From positions 4,142,158 to 4,206,157 of the forward strand of contig NC_034009.1 in the NCBI RefSeq assembly GCF_000346465.2: a stretch of 64,000 bases of DNA, given 5' to 3'. Of the stretch, positions 57,550 through 64,000 are shown piece by piece (the stretch's first letter is position 1; the number at the start of each line of letters is the position of its first letter). The notes under the pieces were generated by a model. That model was not told the origin of the DNA. It ran no database searches and was given only the letters and a program-made list of their open reading frames with translations. The stretch comes from Prunus persica. Its lineage: Eukaryota; Streptophyta; Magnoliopsida; Rosales; Rosaceae. The position numbers and the translations under genes are program-made.

Positions 57550-57625
57550 CACACAGTTGAACGTTCCGAGCAGTAGACTCTTAATAGAACAAAAAAAGAT
57601 AAAAATAAATCCGAGTGCTAGAAAA

Positions 57626-58054
57626 ATGAGGGGATCAACAGTTCTGCTGTTGCTTGTCTTAGGGTTTATAGGTCAAAAAAGCAGCTGCGTTGATATCTTC
57701 CCTGGAAAAAAGCACTTTGTGCGAATCGTGAACCAGCTGGAGAAGGAACAACTCGACTACCATTGTCGATCGGCAGACGATGATCTTGGCCTTCGCAGCC
57801 TTCTCCCCAATGGGGGGGAGTGGGAGTTTGGATTTCGCAATGACTTCCTCAAGACACACTGGGACTGTGATTTTTGGTACGCAAATTACAGTGCTCATTT
57901 TCGAGCGTTTGACTTTTATGATGATTTTTTGGAAAAATGTGGTGGGGCGCACTGCATATGGGCGGCCAGAGAGGACGGAATATCCTTGTTTAGCATCACA
58001 GAGAACGAATGGTATATAGAGTTGGGCTGGACAGAAAACAAACCACACCTTTAA
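57626..58054 (+). CDS. SPH-G, four-cysteine SPH-family secreted protein
   Basis: 142 residues, one exon. The ATG at 57626 is preferred because it begins the signal peptide (residues 1-21, MRGSTVLLLLVLGFIGQKSS); the frame is open further upstream but adds only charged sequence. The mature domain has HFVRIVNQL, C47 in YHCRSADDDLG, WEFGFRNDFLKTHWDC (C81), a FRAFDFY strand, CGGAHCIWAAREDGIS (C105, C110) and a WYIELGW strand. Four cysteines, with the CGGxHCIW signature shared with SPH-H and a CGPFRKCSW counterpart in the minus-strand gene. It belongs to a different branch from A-F although only 1.6 kb away. Function unknown. Confidence 0.92.
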   Translation: MRGSTVLLLLVLGFIGQKSSCVDIFPGKKHFVRIVNQLEKEQLDYHCRSADDDLGLRSLLPNGGEWEFGFRNDFLKTHWDCDFWYANYSAHFRAFDFYDDFLEKCGGAHCIWAAREDGISLFSITENEWYIELGWTENKPHL

Positions 58055-59860
58055 GAAGATATATGATGAGATGTGCCAAGCCATATGGTTTTGCTACTTT
58101 TCTGTTTCTTTTCTTTTGTTTTTGTTTTTAAATTCTCCGTTACAATTGCTAGTTTATTTTTTTTTTTTCATCATACGATAAGGAAAAGGTCGGCCATTGG
58201 GATCTTATTTTATGTAGTAAGAGGAAATTTTTTTATTTTCATTGTTATTTCTTTTTTGCTCGGTCTTCTTTCTCATTCAAGTTTTTACTTTTTTTCTTGG
58301 ATCATAACTTAATCATGAGCAGAAAATGGGGTATATCGGTAGATATAACGAAATAATAGTTATGATGTTTCTTTTTCTAATTAAACGAGGAGTTCAAATC
58401 CTCTGCTGAAATTAAGTAAATTATATATGTCCAAACTACGTTATTTTAAGCGACTATTAAAATGTAATAGCATTATTGCTAATTTTTTAGTACAAAAATT
58501 TAAATGCTAGGGGCTTGTGGGTCGTCAATTAAGATATGTAATGTGAGATTATTTTTGGGTTTAGGATTCATCTCAGAATTATTGAGTAATGTGAGGTTGA
58601 GGTAAACTTAGAGTGGTGAGGGGCAAGATAGCGGAGTGTGGGGTGTGAGGTTGTTGAGTTATTTAATTTTTTTTTCTTCTAGGTGTGTATTTAAGGGTAG
58701 TTTGGAAAGATAGTGGGATTTTTCTAGAAATTATGAAAATTTGAATTAGAAGTTGGGGTGACGAAGAGAAGTGTGGGGTTAAATAGAAAAACTCTATATT
58801 ATCCTTCATGAAATAACATGTCTATGTCTAATTGCTCGTTAAATAATAATTTTTTAGAAGCTCATTAAATAATATTTAGTTCAACATGAAATTAGTAATT
58901 ATACGCAGTCTAAGCTTGAAACCCCAATATATTTTGAAATTCGAAAATTTTGAAATTCGAGATACATTCTAATTTCAATCCAACTTTTTTCATAATTTTC
59001 GTATCGAAATTGGATTTCCAATCCAACTTGCAAGTTGCACCTCTGGGCCTATTGGACGTACGTATATAAAATGTATTGGACGTCACACCACATTATTAAC
59101 TATAATCGGCTGTTGTGAATTATAATGTTTACTTTCTGTCGAAACAATTTTTTCTAGAATATGCATACAACGTGGATAACATCTATATTTCTTTTGTAAG
59201 AAAAATATATTATAGATTTCCACTTGTAAAAAAAAAGTAGCGACCTGAAGAGCAGGTTTTCTCCTCCATTAGGTAGCAAAGCAGGAATCTCAGATGTCTG
59301 ATTCGGGAAGGTTACATACCAAAAAAACATTTGCGTCCATATTACATTAAAACGTTTCTTTTAAAATGCTTAATTTATATTCCGTTGTTACTTAAGATGT
59401 TTAAGCTGCATTCCGCTATACCATATATGAAAAGAAAGACAATGGTTTTGTGTGTGAGACTTGGAGAGAGTGAAAAATATTTTTCGAATACAAGCGATTG
59501 AGGGAGGGGGGTTTTACACAAATATATTTATAAAGGAAAAAAATAAAGAAAAAAATAAAATGGAAAAAGGTTGGCTCGTTGAAACTGGGGAAGAGCTCCT
59601 CCTTGCAACCAATGTGGTTTTGACACTAGTCAAATTTTTTTGTTCTTTTTTGTTGAAACTTTGTTAATGTTGCTTGAATCTGACAAGTGTCAAAACTCCA
59701 TTTCCTCAATTTTAAAGAGCCAAGCCAAGAGAAAATCAAAGTTCATGGGGGTGATTAAGGGATGAGGGTGGTTGATGAATCTGATGGGCAGAAATAAATA
59801 AGGCACATGATTGGATAGCTGATTACGCTTACTATAATTTGAATTATCCAATCAAATTCC
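58055..59860. other. Intergenic region between SPH-G and SPH-H
   Basis: T-rich 3' region of SPH-G, then AT-rich DNA without supportable genes. A short frame at 59461-59667 is low complexity. A GGTGATTAAGGGATG module appears near 59750. Confidence 0.45.
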
Positions 59861-59865
59861 TCAGA

Positions 59866-60120
59866 AATCAAGGGTGATTGAGCATGATTGAATAGCTAAT
59901 TAAGCTTATTATGATCTTTCGAGTATCCATTCCTCAGAAATCAAGGGTGATTGAGCATGATTGAATAGCTAATTAAGCTTATTATGATCTTTCGAGTATC
60001 CAATCAAATTCCTCAGAAATCATGGCTGATTGAGGTGATTAAAGGAGGTATGATATGTCTGCTGCTTAAATCCAATTCCTCAGAAATCATGGCTGATTGA
60101 GGTGATTAATTAAGCTGATT
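59866..60120 (+). repeat. Tandem repeats upstream of SPH-H
   Basis: Two near-identical ~67-bp units (TCAAGGGTGATTGAGCATGA, AATAGCTAATTAAGCTTATT, ATGATCTTTCGAGTATCCA) from about 59871 and 59938, followed by two copies of TCCTCAGAAATCATGGCTGA (60010, 60076). Confidence 0.8.
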
Positions 60121-60320
60121 TAGAGAACCGAGGCATAACTGGAAAATAATTAGCAGTAGTTTAGCTGGTCATTTTTAGATTATACCCTATAAAAATTCCT
60201 CAATAACGACTATTGATGGCAATGATCAAGGCATGACTCTAGAGGCTGATGGAGGTTGATGGAAGTAAAATTCAAGCTCATGCAGAAAACTGAAGCATGA
60301 TTGAAAAGCATATCCTTCGC

Positions 60321-60330
60321 TATAAAAAGC
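60321..60330 (+). promoter_or_regulatory. TATA box of SPH-H
   Basis: TATAAAAAGC, 70 bases before the chosen ATG, following GAAGCATGATTGAAAAGC, which mirrors the SPH-G promoter. Confidence 0.7.
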
Positions 60331-60390
60331 ACACAGCAAGAGCGCAATGCACAGAGTGGACCAAATTATATGTCAACTACCATTAGAAAA

Positions 60391-60843
60391 ATGAAGGGAT
60401 CAACCCCAAGATGGCAGCTGCACTTTTTTTTGGTCTTGCTTGCCCTAGCCTTTGTTGGTCAAATTAGCTGCTTTAATCCAGATCCAATCCCCGGGAGAAA
60501 GCACTTCGTCCGTCTTGTTAACAATCTCCGAAATGGGCAACTTTTGGTTAAGTGTGGATCCGAAACTCCAGATGATCTTCTTGGCGAGCATCTTCTTGGC
60601 ACCAATGAGGAGTATGAATTTGGATTTCGCATGAACCTCTACCGCACTAAATTTTACCGCTGTGATATGTCCTACTCCAATTACCATAATCGTTTCGAAG
60701 CATTTACCGCCACTAAACATTTTCTGGAAAAATGTGGCGGAGTTCATTGCATATGGAGGGCGCAAGAGGATGGGATATCCTTGTACAACATCAAGCATGA
60801 TCAGTGGTCTCTGATCTACCGTTGGGAAATACAGAGAATTTAA
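60391..60843 (+). CDS. SPH-H, four-cysteine SPH-family secreted protein
   Basis: 150 residues from the ATG at 60391; an in-frame ATG at 60370 would add seven residues and is also possible. Signal peptide residues 1-27 (LHFFLVLLALAFVGQIS). The mature domain has HFVRLVNNL, C55, DDLLGEHLL, YEFGFRMNLYRTKFYRC (C91), RFEAFTA, CGGVHCIWRAQEDGIS (C115, C120) and a WSLIYRW end. Sister to SPH-G by the CGGxHCIW block and by shared promoter modules. It has an upstream set of tandem repeats not present at G. Secreted; function unknown. Confidence 0.92.
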   Translation: MKGSTPRWQLHFFLVLLALAFVGQISCFNPDPIPGRKHFVRLVNNLRNGQLLVKCGSETPDDLLGEHLLGTNEEYEFGFRMNLYRTKFYRCDMSYSNYHNRFEAFTATKHFLEKCGGVHCIWRAQEDGISLYNIKHDQWSLIYRWEIQRI

Positions 60844-61440
60844 TAGATGAAAAAGATGATGAGACCCCAAGCTTAGCTTTCTGTCTGTGTTAATGTACCT
60901 AAACAAATAATTTGATATTAATGGTTTTGTTTCCCCCTGTTATCTTGTTTTTGAATATAAGCGATAGTCTAAACTACGGATCCAGATCTTTTGCTCTGAT
61001 TTTCTCTGCGATGATCTGCTTTATTTTTGTTCTCCATGCTTCTCCTCATTAAAATTTAATTTAGGAGATTTAAAAGTTGACACATTATCCTGAAACAAAA
61101 ATCCAATTTACTCCTAATTAAAAAGGAAAAAAAAAAAAAACCTAACACCCAACTAACAAAATAGTTGACGTCTAAAGATATTTTTTTTCTTTTCTCTTGC
61201 TTCACACTATGTCCTTTTCTCTTTTTTGCCTTCTTCCTTACATTCTGGTTTTTTTCCCTTTTTCATGTCTCTGCCTCAAAATCTTACCTCTCAGTAAGCT
61301 TTCTTTTTCCCAAACCTATGTAATCATAATCCCTTCTTTTTTCGCTATCACAAAAGAAGAAAAAAAAAAACTTATCTTCCCATATCCAAAGGATTTCTTT
61401 CTTGTTAATCAACTCAACACTAGGCTGAAATAACTTCCAA
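60844..61440. other. 3' flank of SPH-H
   Basis: T- and AT-rich sequence; the frame at 61197-61433 is low complexity. Near 60958 there is AAGCGATAGTCTAAACTAC, a short match to the SINE 3' end found in the SPH units. Confidence 0.4.
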
Positions 61441-62097
61441 TTGATGTTGGACAGAATTACAATGGGGTTGAATTTGGCAAGGTGTGAGTCTCACATGAGC
61501 ATTTTAAATGACATGGTAGTACACGTGTTACTTAACAGATGACTAGTCATATCTGTTTGGGCCTGGTTGAAATTTGATCAGGTCAGGTTTGAGATCCGAC
61601 AATTAAACTAATAGTGAGCCCAAGCTATATTTCGGTGGGACTAATCAATAAGGTCGGATAGAAGCCCAAAATCGTAAATGTAGCAGAATATCTACATGTG
61701 GTGGAATACACCAATTTGGCCGAGAGCATAAAAGTGGTCGACAGACTAAAAATGGCCAAAAGACTAAAAGCGGCCGAATACATTAAATTAGCCAAAGAAT
61801 AAATAAGGATAGAGATAATCCGTAGGAGGATTTTCTCATATGTTACAATTCAAATATAAAAGGAATTATGTCAGCTTGATAGTCAACTGAAGTTATTGTG
61901 GGAGAGCTCAAGATGGAAGGAAAATAAAATAAAATATTATTATTCACATTAAATCACACGCATGAGACAAGGATTGAAGATATTCTAGAGCAATTATGAT
62001 TGATTTGAAGGCCAATTGACGACCGACCAAATTGAGACGCACCAAAACCCCTATAAATACCAAGCTTATGGAAGAGAGAATGGACCTCCAACACAAC
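61441..62097 (+). mobile_element. Possible LTR fragment interrupted by the next element
   Basis: The last part reads like an LTR: AT-rich leader, repeated GGCCGA/GGCCAA words at 61720-61795, and CCCCTATAAATACCAAG (62049) followed by purine-rich sequence. It stops where a TGTAACACCCC terminus begins. No start or target duplication identified. Confidence 0.35.
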
Positions 62098-62340
62098 TGT
62101 AACACCCCGACTCCAAATTTAACCCTTATTTAAATTATTTAATTATTTAAGGGTATTTTGGTCATATTCTTAACCGGAGAGAGTTTGGGGCAGTGACTAG
62201 TATTTTTGGATAGGTCGTACTGAGACGAGTTCATAGACACGTAGTGGGCTCGAATCGGAGTTGTAATGAGAGAGATATGGTCAAAAGAAGCCCAGTGGCA
62301 CAATCGTAAATATTTTAAAATGAAATTTTTTTTATAAAAT

Positions 62341-62392
<52 letters not shown>

Positions 62393-64000
62393 GCGACCTC
62401 TCTCCCTCTCCCGTCGGCTCTCTCTCTCTCTCTCCTCGTATCTCCGGCCACCGACCACAGCTGTGGGCGGGGCCGGTACCAAAACGACCGGGACGACGTC
62501 CTCTTCCTTTCCTGACCGTTCCCCGCCGGCGACGCGGCCTGTGCTGGCTGGAAAATGCAGAAAACCGCCGGGAGGTCATCGAAACTTCAACGCCGTCGAT
62601 CTCCCTCCTCCGGCCACCATTTCCGTAGACCCAGGTATGGATCTTGAACCTCTCGAGCTGTTCTAGCTGATGGTTGGGTAGGATTGGATCGATTCTTAGC
62701 GTAGCCAATTTGATTTTCGAATTGAAATTCGGCCGATTTTGGGATCGCGATTCCGGCCACTTCCAGTCAGTTTTTGGGGTAGGTCCAAGAACAAAAGTGG
62801 CTCCAAATAGGGTGTTATACCCAGGGTAGGAGTTTGGAGCCGTGGTTTTGAGATTTTCCAGCAAAGCATTATCGCTTTGGGCACCCACGCACTGCCGGCC
62901 CGTGCGGCGGCGCGTGGGCACTATAGAAAAAGTAGCACTATGTTCCGATGAGATCCTTAGGTTGTCACGAGTGCGTAGGAGTTCGCGGATCTAAATTCGG
63001 ACGTCGTTTGACTATCGAACGGATATTCGCATATTGCGCGTTATCCGGGTTCGATAGGTTGGGACCGTTGGATGGACCCAAATTTAATATATGTTAATCT
63101 AGGTAATTCTAGGATCGTGTAGGAATTCACGGATTGTGAATCGGAGCCCCGGATGTTCCGAATAATAATTTTAAAGTTTATATTTTATATTAACCGTCAG
63201 ATCGTGCGATCGTGAGCAATCCGACCGTCCAATCTGAACCAAACTTGCAGGACAAGTGTCCTATACCTGGTCGAATCCATAGGGACTTTCGGATCAGAAA
63301 TTGGAGGTCGTGGGTTCCGCAGGTCCGTTTGACCAGGGTTAGAGTAGTTTGACCCTTGGTTGACCGTGAGTCTCCCGGAGTAATCTCACCTTTCCAGGGG
63401 AGATTATCGGGTGCTAGACTATTGTGGAGGGTTACACAATATTAGAATTAATGTATATAATTATAATTATAATATGTTTGTACAAGGGTACAAAAGAGTC
63501 TAGAATGTCAGTTTGGAGTGCTATACGCACTACCTTAGGTACCTCCCCGGATTTTGGTTTCACTACAAGTACCACCAAGTGAAAGTTAGGTCCCACGTGG
63601 CGTAGGCTATCCGGCGTTGGGACAGGCCCCATACGTGGCGTTGGTTGTACCAGCGTATGGGGAGAATTGTAATATGATGTTCAGGTCTCACGTGGCGTAG
63701 GTTATCCGGCTTTGAGACAGGCCCCATAAGTGGCGTTGGTTGTACCGGCGTATGGGGAGATTATATGAAATACAGAGAAATGAAATAAGGTATCGATTAA
63801 GTGTGGAATTGGGTTTTATGGAAGAACTACTTGTGGCTTGATCCATCAAGGAGGGTACATAGGCAGCCTAAGGTTATTAGGTGCAGCTGCAGACTAAGTG
63901 TTAGTCAAAATTTGTATTTGAATGGTTTGGTAGTTGGTTGAGAATTATTGGAAGGCCGAAGGCCATTTATGTGAAGTTGCATGAAATTATATTGTGCATG
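62098..64000 (+). mobile_element. Long LTR of a Ty3/gypsy-type element, running off the window
   Basis: Starts TGTAACACCCCG, a terminus typical of Tekay/Del-type plant LTRs, and continues for at least 1.9 kb without an end. It has a (TC)n run (62343-62390), GC-rich stretches (62440-62620), a ~75-base repeat (CCCCATA.GTGGCGTTGG, 63625 and 63722) and the GAACTAC...GGTACATAGGCAG motif at 63824-63867. Apparent ORFs here (for example the Arg/Glu-rich one) follow the microsatellite and are not genes. Confidence 0.6.

Noticed and set aside
62139..62921. 260-codon minus-strand ORF with Arg-Glu repeats
   Set aside because: The repeat is a readout of the (TC)n microsatellite, and the rest is GC-rich LTR sequence.

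Overview
The window is plant nuclear DNA. It is AT-rich and mostly transposon debris, with intron-poor small genes, plant-type MITEs, tRNA-derived SINEs, a Cassandra element (a short retrotransposon whose LTR contains 5S rRNA sequence) and two runs of N from scaffolding. A woody eudicot, probably Rosaceae, fits the combination of elements; that is an impression from family knowledge, not something proved here.

The backbone is a cluster of SPH genes (plant self-incompatibility protein S1 homologues: small secreted cysteine-rich proteins). I count ten loci: a frameshifted one at the left edge (145-578), one on the minus strand (5926-6351), four related copies A-D (20669, 34238, 38805, 43383), a related pair E and F (47172, 55543), and a second subclass G and H (57626, 60391). 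A-F carry six cysteines in the mature protein. G, H and the minus-strand gene carry the classical four. Copy B is broken by a one-base deletion. The A-D genes sit in a tandem unit of about 5 kb whose upstream and downstream flanks recur at 7.6-7.9, 14.5-14.75, 19.2-20.1, 36.4-38.7 and 41.1-43.3 kb, and it is cut by many insertions.

Layout: 0-2.7 kb, SPH remnant, MITE and a pararetrovirus-like capsid-region fragment; 2.7-7.6 kb, one SPH gene and unassigned DNA; 7.9-14.5 kb, a complete non-autonomous LTR element (LTRs alike by eye) holding a captured COMM-domain-like gene and an antisense coiled-coil ORF; 14.8-19.2 kb, a probable 4.4 kb solo LTR; 20.1-22.8 kb, SPH-A with a solo LTR next to its TATA box; 22.8-33.9 kb, an 11 kb segment with inverted ~2 kb arms enclosing an F-box gene and a GRF zinc-finger gene, flanked by a ~2.45 kb direct duplication carrying SPH-A and SPH-B; 34-47.6 kb, SPH-B, C, D, E with MITEs, SINEs and a retroposon; 48.4-50.5 kb, Cassandra inside a hAT MITE inside a retroposon; 50.5-55.5 kb, MITEs and unassigned DNA; 55.5-60.9 kb, SPH-F, G, H; 61.4-64 kb, LTR sequence running off the end.

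The SPH proteins would be secreted peptides. The family includes the Papaver stigma S determinant, but no S-RNase, S-locus F-box cluster or other mating-type partner is visible, so their role here is unknown. Only the F-box, GRF and SPH loci look like host genes. By-eye similarity statements are not computed identities.
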